Shown: piece after piece, positions 34,587 to 43,058 of the stretch
Layout: each line of letters begins with the position of its first letter
Numbering within the stretch: the stretch's first letter is position 1
Assembly (NCBI RefSeq): GCF_024623455.1
Contig: NZ_JANIPJ010000026.1
Coordinates: 19,558-83,557, forward strand
Source: Paenibacillus soyae
GTDB lineage: Bacteria; Bacillota; Bacilli; Paenibacillales; Paenibacillaceae
Reading direction: 5' to 3'
Length of the DNA: 64,000 bases
Made by a program: the position numbers and the translations under genes
The notes under the pieces: generated by a model
The model's input: only the letters and a program-made list of their open reading frames with translations
What the model was told of the DNA's origin: nothing
The model's database searches: none

Positions 34587-35252
34587 TCAAACTGCACCCT
34601 TTACATCTTTTGGATCGCGACCATTCAATACGACCCCTAAAATATTGGCATGTACGAGGTCCAGGCTGTTTTTGGCCTTCTTCAAACGATCCTTCTCCAC
34701 CTTACCTGCCAACACTACAATGATTACCCCGTCACAGTAAGAACTCACAATTACACTGTCGGCTACACTATCAAGGGGAGGGGTATCGATGAGCACATAA
34801 TCGTATGTTTCATTCAATTCGGTAATTAATTGCTTCATTTCATTCTTACCTAGCATTTCCGAAGGATTTGGCGGAATGATTCCGCACGTCATTACGGAAA
34901 GGCCTGGAATGTGGGTATTGTGAACTGCTTCCTGCCAACTAAGATCGCCATTCAAAACATTTGTCAAACCGTACGTATTACTCAACGCAAAAATCTGGTG
35001 CATTTGCGGATTACGCAAGTCGGCATCCAACAACAATACCTTTTTACCATCAAGCGCATACGTTACAGCAAGGTTGCTGATCGTTGTTGTTCTTCCCTCA
35101 TTACGTTTCGTGGACGTGACCATTAATACTTTTTTCGGGGTGTCGATGGAAGAGTATTGAATATTCGTTCTTAATTTACGGTAATGTTCTGCAATAGAAG
35201 ACTTCGGGCTCAAATGTGTAATTAATGAAAATGATTTATCTATTCTAGACAT
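34587..35252 (-). CDS. CpsD/CapB-like tyrosine-kinase family ATPase with atypical P-loop
   Basis: 221 residues from ATG 35252. Layout of BY-kinases: AEHYRKLRTNIQYSS, P-loop STKRNEGRTTTISNLAVTYA, Walker A' KVLLLDADLRNPQMH, and Walker B YDYVLIDTPPLDSVADS. The invariant P-loop Lys before the Ser/Thr is Arg (codon aga), and the C-terminal Tyr cluster used for autophosphorylation is missing; the chain ends DPKDVKGAV. It still pairs with the overlapping Wzz-like gene as usual, so it may regulate chain length without normal kinase activity. Confidence 0.87.
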   Translation of the reverse strand: MSRIDKSFSLITHLSPKSSIAEHYRKLRTNIQYSSIDTPKKVLMVTSTKRNEGRTTTISNLAVTYALDGKKVLLLDADLRNPQMHQIFALSNTYGLTNVLNGDLSWQEAVHNTHIPGLSVMTCGIIPPNPSEMLGKNEMKQLITELNETYDYVLIDTPPLDSVADSVIVSSYCDGVIIVVLAGKVEKDRLKKAKNSLDLVHANILGVVLNGRDPKDVKGAV

Positions 35253-35976
35253 TAAGTGATTCCCCTTCCATCCTTTGAACCCGCCCACGCTTCTTGAGAT
35301 TCTTCTTCGAAAACTCGGCAATACTTACTAAGGTTGGGACGGCCAATACTTCAAAAACATCATCTTCAGTTTTGACTGTATTGTCCAGATAATGAAGCAG
35401 CACAACGAATCCTATTCCCAGAAATAAAGTCACAACAACAGACACCATCAAATCCAAAACAGGGCTCATATTTATAGGGTATTTGCTATCTTCATCCACT
35501 GCTTCACTGAGAATGGTGACATTATCAACGTTCATAATCATAGGAATTTCTGCTATAAATACATGGGCTATGGCATTAACTGCATTCGTTACATTCTTAT
35601 TTGAAGTTCCAATCAGTGTAAGATTCATCACCTGAGATTGATTGGCTGAGGTTACAGATACGCTTGCGGATAGTTCTTTTGGAGTATAGCCTAGGTCCGG
35701 ATATGCTGCGACAACTTTATTCATGATCGCTGCAGACTTGATAATCTCACTATAGGAATTAATCAACATGATGCTTGCATCAATGGAATTAGAATTAACA
35801 TTCCCCGTATTTTCAATCAAAGAAGCATCGTTAACAATCAACTGCGCTTCCGCTTGATATAGAGGGGTTGTAAGTATATAGCTTTTGATTAACGCCCCAA
35901 CTATCCCGACTAAAACAAAAATAGATAACAACCACATTTTCTTTCGTATCACTTGAATAAAATTTTTTAGTTCCAC
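35245..35976 (-). CDS. Wzz/YveK-like chain-length determinant, kinase modulator
   Basis: 243 residues with two transmembrane helices (about 15-35 and 172-195) bracketing an extracytoplasmic loop: KKMWLLSIFVLVGIVGALIKSYILTTPLYQAEAQLIV and PINMSPVLDLMVSVVVTLFLGIGFVVLLHYLDNTVKTEDDVFEVL. The Pro-rich segment before TM2 is short. It sets polymer length and activates the partner CpsD-like protein, whose start overlaps this gene's end. It is the first gene of its transcription block. Confidence 0.9.
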   Translation of the reverse strand: MELKNFIQVIRKKMWLLSIFVLVGIVGALIKSYILTTPLYQAEAQLIVNDASLIENTGNVNSNSIDASIMLINSYSEIIKSAAIMNKVVAAYPDLGYTPKELSASVSVTSANQSQVMNLTLIGTSNKNVTNAVNAIAHVFIAEIPMIMNVDNVTILSEAVDEDSKYPINMSPVLDLMVSVVVTLFLGIGFVVLLHYLDNTVKTEDDVFEVLAVPTLVSIAEFSKKNLKKRGRVQRMEGESLNV

Positions 35977-36204
35977 CCTTTTCCCTCCAAAGACCTACTC
36001 AATATACTTTTTAATCATAAATACGCAAAAAATGTCGGACCATAGATTCACTTTACGATAGGACATATTACATGTCAACGAATAACTTTTAAACTAGGGC
36101 ATTTTGCATAATTCCTCAATTTTATTAACAGCCAATATGACCCCATGGACTAGTACAAAGTTTTCAAAATGAATAGACTCGCAGAATTTCAGCATTCGAC
36201 TCAT

Positions 36205-36336
36205 TTAAGCAACCACTCTTTTCTTCTTCCCAACTAGTGCAAGTGCTGAAGCCAGTAGGACAATTGCATTGAGATATTGACGAGCAGTTACTTTCTGGAT
36301 TCCCCAGACGTGCACGTCATCCGCGGTCAAATTAAT
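36205..36336 (-). pseudogene. C-terminal fragment of a DDE-type transposase
   Basis: The minus frame reads INLTADDVHVWGIQKVTA then RQYLNAIVLLASALALVGKK and ends KRVVA with a stop at 36205. It is preceded by an in-frame stop and has no start. The pattern looks like the last 40 residues of an IS transposase. It lies in the 500-base gap between wzz and the acyltransferase gene. The rest of the gap shows a GC-rich hairpin near 36,400-36,430 that can end the acyltransferase transcript, and nothing else clear. Confidence 0.5.
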
Positions 36337-36485
36337 TTAACCCCCAGTCTACTCGACCGTTTAACGTCATGTAAGTTAGGACACGATACTCGCGAATGCA
36401 AAAAGGCCGCCGCGATTGCGGACGACCCTTGCGCGATTACTCTTTCGCTAACGACGTTCGTTTGCGAAAGAAGTATATAGATGGT

Positions 36486-37586
36486 TTACACATTAACAGG
36501 GTACTTTCGTCTTTTTCCTGTCTCTCTACTCTCCAGATTTCCATTGGCCCCAACTAGATACTTCCCAAAACTAAATATGTTCACTAATTTAATTATAATT
36601 ATCGATGTGACAACAGCAGAAACAAACAATACCATCATCTTGCCATATCCAAGATTAATACCGAGTACTCCAAGCGTTTTATTAATAACCATTAAACATA
36701 ACAGATGCACTAGATATATCCCGTATGAATATTTACTTACGAATAGGAGAAAACTAGGTTGTTTACTTAGCCTAGAAAATATCAAGAATAGTACCAATAC
36801 TATATTAATAGTGAACGGTATCATGTCCATGCGCTTTGATCCATAACCAAATATCCCTGATTGGTTGTCAAACAAAATTATGGCTAAGGTCAAAGGCAGC
36901 GAAGAATATATCCATATTTGGTACTTGCGGATAATCTGAATAAAATACTCATAGTTTTTTCCGCAATAATAAGCTATAAAGAAGTAAAACACCCATCCTA
37001 GACAAAGCGCCCAAAAGCCCCTGTCCCAAAAATAGTCGGTAAATGCAGTACTTTTCGGAGTAACTAGGTTAAATATTCCAAGATACATGATGTTTACAAA
37101 AAGGGAAACTGAAATAATTGTTATTGGACGATGTTTGTAAAGATATTTGGCTGTTATCTTATGAAGTATATAGAACTGAAACACAACCAAAACAAACCAG
37201 CCATGATACCCACCTAGTAAATTCACAACGATGTTAGTCGGTATACTTGTAGGATTACCGTAGTGATCCGCTACCGCATATATGACTGCACAAGTGATAA
37301 ATGGAAACAAAATGAATTTAATTCTTTTCCAGTAAAATCCATCTGGTAAGTGCAGCGGATAAGAACGCGCTAGAATTAACTCCGAAATAAAAACGAAAGT
37401 TGGCGTTCCGAATGCCAGTATACCTGCAATGGATAAGAACACTTCATCAGTAAGTGTTGACTCTTCACTCAACTCAAACCCAACAGTGTACTTAATAGAA
37501 TGCAGTAAAACAACGCAGAGACAAGCAATTGCCCTTATTGACTCAACTTCGGTTATCCTTTTCCTTTTCTCACCAAACCCACTAAT
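36486..37586 (-). CDS. Acyltransferase family 3 membrane protein (start unclear)
   Basis: About 366 residues, about ten transmembrane helices. N-terminal KRKRITEVESIRAIACLCVVLLHSIKY is the acyltransferase-3 signature (catalytic-like His in VVLLHS), and the remainder follows the family (GYHGWFVLVVFQFYILH, SKYSYGIYLVHLLCL). It would O-acetylate or succinylate the polysaccharide. No ATG, GTG or TTG lies in frame close to the conserved start; GGGAGG precedes an ATT at 37586. The open frame continues upstream to 37676 into antisense of a transposase remnant, so an insertion may have removed the original start. Confidence 0.8.
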   Translation of the reverse strand: MSGFGEKRKRITEVESIRAIACLCVVLLHSIKYTVGFELSEESTLTDEVFLSIAGILAFGTPTFVFISELILARSYPLHLPDGFYWKRIKFILFPFITCAVIYAVADHYGNPTSIPTNIVVNLLGGYHGWFVLVVFQFYILHKITAKYLYKHRPITIISVSLFVNIMYLGIFNLVTPKSTAFTDYFWDRGFWALCLGWVFYFFIAYYCGKNYEYFIQIIRKYQIWIYSSLPLTLAIILFDNQSGIFGYGSKRMDMIPFTINIVLVLFLIFSRLSKQPSFLLFVSKYSYGIYLVHLLCLMVINKTLGVLGINLGYGKMMVLFVSAVVTSIIIIKLVNIFSFGKYLVGANGNLESRETGKRRKYPVNV

Positions 37587-37614
37587 TATAACTACCTCCC
37601 AAAAGGAATTGACT

Positions 37615-38160
37615 ATGGACAAGGATACCACGAAATCCATACTCGGGGAATACTTCATTCCTCTGGACACCAACATTTTGTTACAGGCAGGTAAAAACCT
37701 TACAGTTTGATCGCTATGTGAAGAAGCTTGATACCGTTACCACAAGCAAACCGTTCATTTTTGCCCAGCTTATGCAGTTTATATCCCTCGAAGATAATAG
37801 CCTGGCCCTTTAAAACAAGAAGGCTTTACAGCAGACAGTTCAACTGGAATTGATCAGCTCGTCTCAACTCTCCCGGTAGCTGCGGGAACTTGATCCCGCT
37901 ATGTTTGACGCTATGTTTCATGATCTGGTGTGGAAGATCACACGCCATATCGGTGTGTCATTCACGCTTCATCTGGGGAACATTCAATCTGGGGAAATAC
38001 CTTGTCGATCATACCAGGATTGTAGAGTCAACCCACTCTTGCGATAGGCCTCAACCTGCTTCTCCTAGTGAGATAGCAACGTTGGATAGGTCATGCTATA
38101 GCACTACTCTCGTTCTCGTTGCCTTTAAGGTGACAGTTCTTGCGGGGCTTGAAAACGTGG
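37615..38160 (+). pseudogene. Degenerate IS4-like transposase remnant
   Basis: ATG 37615 begins MDKDTTKSILGEYFIPLDTN, a typical IS4-family N-terminus, and stops after 31 codons. Homology then continues in a shifted frame (QFDRYVKKLDTVTTSKPFIF, then FAQLMQFISLEDNSLAL, stop) and again as LRELDPAMFDAMFHDLVWKI. At least two frameshifts and several stops make it inactive. Its left end abuts the 5' end of the acyltransferase gene. Confidence 0.7.
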
Positions 38161-38189
38161 GTTTTATTTGTCAATTACCTATAATTGCG

Positions 38190-38310
38190 AGAGGTATGAT
38201 TTGCACAAGTACCATACCTTTAAAGATCTTGAGAGGAACATTAAGGCCTACATCGATTTTTACAATCACGACTATAAGCAAATTTAAACGACCTTAGTCC
38301 GATGGCATGT
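38190..38310 (+). pseudogene. IS3-family transposase C-terminal remnant
   Basis: The frame around 38,200-38,285 reads HKYHTFKDLERNIKAYIDFY followed by NHDYKQ, the C-terminal integrase-core segment of IS3-family transposases. It is followed by stops and a decayed tail. The start and the DDE catalytic part are missing. Confidence 0.65.
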
Positions 38311-38410
38311 AGGACCAAGGCCGCCTAAATTTTTAATTATTTGCACTGCCCACTTGTCGGGGTGTAGTTCAATTTTATGACGCTCTCTATTCATATGAAT
38401 TGTATACGTA

Positions 38411-39706
38411 CTATTTATTGTTTTTCATGGAGACACTCTCTTGAACAAATCGGCCCCCATTGGATGCGATTAGACGAATACGATTATTACTATCGGCTGC
38501 ATTGTCTTTTAAAGCGATCGAATTATCTTCGATTGTGATTTTTGAAGCAACTTGACCATCGGCCTGAATTCTGATGCCATATCTTGCAGGCGAAATGATT
38601 GTATTTCCGGTTATTGTTAATTGGCTGGGGTTGCCAAACGAGAGAATTCCATCCGAGCCCGCATTGATTATTGTGTTGTTTCTAGCGATTGAACCAGCAG
38701 TGAGATAAATACCTTCCTTCGAGGGGGTATCCAAGTCTTTTTTATAAAATGTATTTTCGATTGTGTTCCCTACGAAAGTACCTTTCCCTTCGATACCATT
38801 TTCTACAGTGTTTGTAATTTTATTATTTGTAACTAAAATGTCTTCTGCCGTGCCGTACGGATTCTGAACAAAAATACCGTTACGAGCAACTGCCGAATTT
38901 GCACCGGCTTCGGTACTAATTCCGCCGATATCGTTCAATACATTGTTGGAGATTGTAATTCCCTTGTTGACATTCGATCTGTTACTGGAATATCCTTCGA
39001 TCCCTCTGTAAAAAGTATTTCGAATATTGTTTCCATCGATCAGCACATTTTTCGACTTTATAAAAGTGATCGCTGCATGTCCACGAATTTTTTCAAAAGT
39101 CGAACCAACAACCTTAGCGCCTACCACATTCTTCAAATAAACAGCGTTGCCTTGATACGTAGGATTTACTCGGTCATTTCCGATATTATCAAACTTGCAA
39201 TTCTGAACTGTTACATTTTCAGAACCATTATCGCTGTCAACGTTAATTGCATTATTCGCAATATGGTGAAAGTAAGAATTCATGATTGTTACATTTTTTG
39301 AAGCCGTGACGTTAATGCCGACTTTTTCATTCAAGAAATTATTGCCATCTACTTCAAAACCGTCTAACACAACATCGTGTACTTTGTACATCGTAATCAT
39401 AGCTTTCGGTTTCAGAAGCAGTTTGGTCTGATTTCCGATCCACGTTTCTTTACTTTTAAAACTAACCTCAGAAACCCGAATCACGCCTGCAGGAAACTGA
39501 ATAATAGTATGCGGAACAGATTGAGCTTTTTTAATTGCAGGGGCCCAGTCTTCATTAGCCGTCCCGAGGTCCTTGACATGGGATTTATAATCGACAAGAT
39601 TAATAACCACACTTCCGCTTGCTGCATGTGCCGCATTCACCCAGCCAACAGTTCCAATCGACATCACCATTATAGCTACACATAAAACTTGTATTAGTTT
39701 TTTCAT
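38411..39706 (-). CDS. Secreted right-handed parallel beta-helix protein (pectate lyase-like superfamily)
   Basis: 431 residues with a signal peptide (MKKLIQVLCVAIMVMSIGTV...AHAASG). The chain has at least ten beta-helix coils with repeated NNxIxNxxxxGIxG-type turns (KNVTIMNSYFHHIANNAINV, KNVLIDGNNIRNTFYRGIEG, DILVTNNKITNTVENGIEG, SQLTITGNTIISPARYGIRI). Such proteins act as polysaccharide lyases, epimerases or matrix/adhesion proteins; no catalytic set could be fixed. It lies inside the exopolysaccharide locus, behind two c-di-GMP riboswitches, so its expression is probably tied to the motile-sessile switch. Confidence 0.88.
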   Translation of the reverse strand: MKKLIQVLCVAIMVMSIGTVGWVNAAHAASGSVVINLVDYKSHVKDLGTANEDWAPAIKKAQSVPHTIIQFPAGVIRVSEVSFKSKETWIGNQTKLLLKPKAMITMYKVHDVVLDGFEVDGNNFLNEKVGINVTASKNVTIMNSYFHHIANNAINVDSDNGSENVTVQNCKFDNIGNDRVNPTYQGNAVYLKNVVGAKVVGSTFEKIRGHAAITFIKSKNVLIDGNNIRNTFYRGIEGYSSNRSNVNKGITISNNVLNDIGGISTEAGANSAVARNGIFVQNPYGTAEDILVTNNKITNTVENGIEGKGTFVGNTIENTFYKKDLDTPSKEGIYLTAGSIARNNTIINAGSDGILSFGNPSQLTITGNTIISPARYGIRIQADGQVASKITIEDNSIALKDNAADSNNRIRLIASNGGRFVQESVSMKNNK

Positions 39707-39737
39707 GAGCCCGACACCCCGTCGCTTTTAGTGACGA

Positions 39738-39775
39738 TAAAGAGAAGACCCTTGGTCTCAGGATTCTCCTCTTAG
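39738..39775 (-). terminator. Expression-platform hairpin of riboswitch A
   Basis: Minus strand: AAGAG...GAGACC-AAG-GGTCTT...CTCTT, with a short T run after it, just downstream of the first aptamer and 32 bases before the beta-helix gene start. Confidence 0.6.
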
Positions 39776-39787
39776 AGTGCGAGCCCT

Positions 39788-39890
39788 GAAAACCTTTCGG
39801 AAACTGGCTGGCATATGGTTTCCCACTTAGCCCCTGTAGCTTTGCGCCCTTCGTTTTCACAAAGTTTGCCTTTATCGTTTGTTTTCATGT
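39788..39890 (-). promoter_or_regulatory. c-di-GMP-I (GEMM) riboswitch, gene-proximal copy A
   Basis: Minus strand holds the GEMM-I landmarks in order: GGCAAACTTTG (P2 side), GAAAACGAAGGGCGCAAAGC (the GNRA-like loop and the conserved GCAAAG), ACAGGGGCTAAG, and then the P3 arm CATATGCCAGCC with closing GTTTCC. It is located between copy B and the beta-helix gene. The family binds cyclic di-GMP and usually controls transcription through a following hairpin. Confidence 0.82.
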
Positions 39891-39928
39891 ATATAAACAC
39901 TTTACTATTCTCACAAAGTTACTATCTC

Positions 39929-39960
39929 AAAAAAATAGAGACCCTGATTTCAGGATCTCT
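39929..39960 (-). terminator. Intrinsic terminator of riboswitch B
   Basis: Minus strand AGAGATCCTGA-AA-TCAGGGTCTCT followed by ATTTTTTT, placed between the two aptamers; this is a textbook terminator platform. Confidence 0.88.
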
Positions 39961-39977
39961 TTGGGTACAAAGTCCTG

Positions 39978-40082
39978 AAAACCTTTCGGGAACTGGCTGG
40001 CATATGGTTTCCCACTTAGCCCCTTTAGTTTTGCGCCCTTCGCTTTCACGAAGTTTGCCATTATCGTTTGTTTTCATTCTAT
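39978..40082 (-). promoter_or_regulatory. c-di-GMP-I (GEMM) riboswitch, distal copy B
   Basis: Nearly the same aptamer as copy A: GGCAAACTTCGTGAAAGCGA, GGGCGCAAAACTAAAGGGGC, then TAAGTGGGAAACCATATGCC and AGCCAGTTCCC. Differences from copy A fall mostly in the P2 stem and are compensating (TTTGTG...CGAA against TTCGTG...CGAA). Two aptamer-terminator units in series suggest a sharper or two-input response. Confidence 0.82.
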
Positions 40083-40157
40083 TCGACAACAACATTTATT
40101 TACATAGATATAGTAACATTGAGAAGTAAAAAAAACAAGCTCTTTCGACAAAAACTC

Positions 40158-41591
40158 TTAACTATTCAGGTCTTTAGCAACGGGTTGTTCTAGTGCTTTA
40201 TTCCCCTTCTTAATGTTCTTCATATCGATAATCATATCTTTATTTAGGTACAAGACAACTAACATAGCTATAACGCTAGTCACGATTCCCATGACATTGG
40301 CCCCGTTGATACAAGCAAACACAACTAGGCCATATATGAAAGAGAGGGCAACTATTTTGTTCCAACGAACGACAAAATGAATTAATCTCTTGGCAAACAA
40401 CCATCTTAGCAGCAGCATTGTAAGTCCACCCAATATTTGAGCGAAGGCTACCCCCAAAATCCCGTAATGATTGACCGTTAAGTACGAAAGAATAATTGTT
40501 GTAACCGCTCCGAATACCGTTGTATAGAACAGAATATTAGTCTTGCTTCTCGCCTGAAAAATAGCCCCTACGTTAGTGGACATCGTCATAACCAGCGCAT
40601 ACACCAAAAAGATGGGAACCAGAGTATATGATTCTGAGTACCCCGTATTAGAGATGAAATGGTAGAATATTGATATAAATGGAATTGCAAATATGCACAT
40701 AGTCAAGAAAAGCTTGAATACAAACTGTATAATATTAGAAAAGTATTGATCAATGTCCTTTTCTTCATTCTTAATAATTGCTTCCTCGATCAATGCCATT
40801 GAAATTACTGTGCCCAAAGTAGAGATAATGATACCGAATTTCATTGCAAATGAATACAATCCATTATCGTATGCACCAAGTTGACTTGTGATAATCATCC
40901 TTCCAAATCCGGATATTAAAAAAACTGATGCAAGATTGAGAACCAACGGCAGAGAGAATCTTAACATTTGCCACAATAAATGCCACTGAAATGTACCAAT
41001 CTTCAAATATTTCAATACGCGTATCTTAAACTCTATAACCACGATTATCGACAGCTGGCCTATAATATAAGACCAGAACAATCCTTTTCCGCCCATTTTC
41101 AAAACGCATATCATCAAAATAAGCATTGTAAAATTTAGAATTGTCCCTATAATACTGGAAACAACATATACTTGATTAAATTTCAATGCCCTTGCGTAAT
41201 ACTGCCATACCTGCGCGGCCCCATATACAATAATCATTAGAAAGGTGTACATTGCAACTTGACTGCTGGTAAATGCTATTATTATAGATGTTGCCGACAT
41301 CATAATGATGATAAATAGAATAATCCGAACAGAAGTGGCAATAACATGATTACGTTGTTCCTCATCTTTCTCAGCTACTAGGAAACGCAGAATAGCTTCC
41401 CATAATGCCAGGAACATTATTGGTGAAACGGTGCTCATAATGGTTTGGGAGTAATCAAACACACCCAATTCTTCAACGCTTACAAAATAGGCATAAAATG
41501 GGATGATTATGGCCATTATGATCTTTGAAGCAGAATTGCCAATGAAATAGAGTCCTGTTTTTTTTACTATACCCTCATCGATTGCACTCAT
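40158..41591 (-). CDS. Polysaccharide repeat-unit flippase (Wzx/MATE-like)
   Basis: 477 residues from ATG 41591 behind AAAAGGAAAA. Fourteen predicted membrane helices of the oligosaccharide flippase family, starting KKTGLYFIGNSASKIIMAIIIPFYAYFVS, with DYSQTIMSTVSPIMFLALWEAILRF. It moves undecaprenyl-linked repeat units across the membrane to the Wzy polymerase. It is located between ugd and the riboswitch-controlled gene. Confidence 0.9.
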   Translation of the reverse strand: MSAIDEGIVKKTGLYFIGNSASKIIMAIIIPFYAYFVSVEELGVFDYSQTIMSTVSPIMFLALWEAILRFLVAEKDEEQRNHVIATSVRIILFIIIMMSATSIIIAFTSSQVAMYTFLMIIVYGAAQVWQYYARALKFNQVYVVSSIIGTILNFTMLILMICVLKMGGKGLFWSYIIGQLSIIVVIEFKIRVLKYLKIGTFQWHLLWQMLRFSLPLVLNLASVFLISGFGRMIITSQLGAYDNGLYSFAMKFGIIISTLGTVISMALIEEAIIKNEEKDIDQYFSNIIQFVFKLFLTMCIFAIPFISIFYHFISNTGYSESYTLVPIFLVYALVMTMSTNVGAIFQARSKTNILFYTTVFGAVTTIILSYLTVNHYGILGVAFAQILGGLTMLLLRWLFAKRLIHFVVRWNKIVALSFIYGLVVFACINGANVMGIVTSVIAMLVVLYLNKDMIIDMKNIKKGNKALEQPVAKDLNS

Positions 41592-41613
41592 ATGATTATT
41601 TTCCTTTTTTTGA

Positions 41614-41660
41614 TTAATAATAAAAACCCCAAACAACCCATTCTAGGAGTGGTTTGGGAC
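41614..41660 (-). terminator. Hairpin with T-run between ugd and the flippase gene
   Basis: Minus strand CCCAAAC...GTTTGGG with an inner A/T stem followed by GTTTTTATTATT. It probably causes partial termination after ugd, lowering flippase expression. Confidence 0.6.
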
Positions 41661-41698
41661 TCAGCCTCAATAAGACCTCCGTTCTCTTTGCTACCCGA

Positions 41699-43000
41699 TT
41701 ATTTCCCAATACATTCGTAGATCAAGCCATCTGAAGAAACGACATCCAGACAGTTCCGTCCATCCAGAACAATGGCCTTTTTCATTAATTTCTTGTAATT
41801 TTTGGATTCGTACTGTTTGATTACATCCCACTCCGTGAAAATAAAGCAAATATCCGCACCATTAATTGTCTCTTCTATACTCTCATAATATGAAAGATTG
41901 TCGAGCCCTTCGACTCCAGTCTGTTCTATGTACTTCTTGAAATTTGGAACCCCAATGGGATCAAAGGCTCTCACATAAGCTCCATCCTCCAATAGAATGG
42001 GGATATTTACAAGCGATGGAGCCTCTCGCAAATCATCCGTTCCCGGCTTGAAGGTAAGCCCTAGTACAGCGACAGTCAGACCCTTGAGGTTATCGTAATA
42101 TTTCCTCGCCTTCTTGATCAACTTGAGCTTCTGCTGTTCATTCACCTCAATGGCTGCCTTTACTGTCTTCAACTCGTAATCATTCATGCTGGCCAACCAG
42201 TGAAGTGCCTTCGTATCCTTAGGGAAGCAGCTGCCACCGTATCCTATGCCCGCATTTAGAAACTTGCTGCCTATACGCGGATCGAAGCCCATGCCTTTAG
42301 CCACATCCTGCACATTCGCGCCAACCAGTTCACACAGATTAGCAATCTCATTAATGTATGAAATCTTGAGTGCCAGGAAATCATTAGATGCGTATTTTAT
42401 CATCTCTGCGCTTCTGCGGTTAGTCACTAACAGAGGTGCCTCGAAACCTTTATAAACCTCACGCATGATCCGCTCCGCCTGGCCGTCTTCCACACCAACT
42501 ACAATCCGGCTGGGGAACAAAGTATCGCGCACCGCCGTCCCTTGTGCTAGAAACTCAGGATTGGAAACCACATGAATCATGACCTCTGGCACTTTATAGT
42601 CATGCATGATCTTCTCAATCTTCTCATTCGTGCCAATCGGTACCGTTGACTTCAATACTACGGCGCAATCCCGCCGCACCGTTTCAGCAATTTGCTTTGC
42701 CGCACTGTAGACATAGGTCAGGTTCGCAGACCCATCCTTCTTCTCCGGAGTGCCAACACCGATAAAAACGATTTCCGCATCCCGATATGCGCTCTCGTAA
42801 TCGGTAGTATAATGAAGCCTCTCTGCGTTACGTGCCATCAATCCCTCTAGATCCTGCTCGAAGATAGGAGAAACGCCTGACTGAAGCAATTCTATCTTCT
42901 GCTTATCTACATCCACACACGTCACATCATGTCCCTTTTCGGCCAAACAAACTGCTGTGACCAGCCCCACATACCCCGTTCCAGCTACTGCTAATTTCAT
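41699..43000 (-). CDS. ugd: UDP-glucose 6-dehydrogenase
   Basis: 433 residues. NAD-binding KLAVAGTGYVGLVTAVCLAEKGHDVTCVDVD, GVGTPEKKDGSANL, the Lys-containing FLALKISYINEIANLCE, catalytic-Cys segment GIGYGGSCFPKDTKAL, and VLGLTFKPGTDDLREAPS. It oxidises UDP-glucose to UDP-glucuronate, feeding a uronic-acid-containing polymer. The substrate could come from the GalU encoded about 3 kb away in the neighbouring locus. Confidence 0.97.
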   Translation of the reverse strand: MKLAVAGTGYVGLVTAVCLAEKGHDVTCVDVDKQKIELLQSGVSPIFEQDLEGLMARNAERLHYTTDYESAYRDAEIVFIGVGTPEKKDGSANLTYVYSAAKQIAETVRRDCAVVLKSTVPIGTNEKIEKIMHDYKVPEVMIHVVSNPEFLAQGTAVRDTLFPSRIVVGVEDGQAERIMREVYKGFEAPLLVTNRRSAEMIKYASNDFLALKISYINEIANLCELVGANVQDVAKGMGFDPRIGSKFLNAGIGYGGSCFPKDTKALHWLASMNDYELKTVKAAIEVNEQQKLKLIKKARKYYDNLKGLTVAVLGLTFKPGTDDLREAPSLVNIPILLEDGAYVRAFDPIGVPNFKKYIEQTGVEGLDNLSYYESIEETINGADICFIFTEWDVIKQYESKNYKKLMKKAIVLDGRNCLDVVSSDGLIYECIGK

Positions 43001-43058
43001 CTACTATTCTCTCCATCTCTCTAATTCTTACTTACTTTTACTTTTTCTTAAGTGGAGC

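Noticed and set aside
39600..39860. 86-codon minus frame overlapping the proximal riboswitch
   Set aside because: It runs through the aptamer and into the beta-helix gene in another phase; composition and conservation are explained by the RNA and the real gene.
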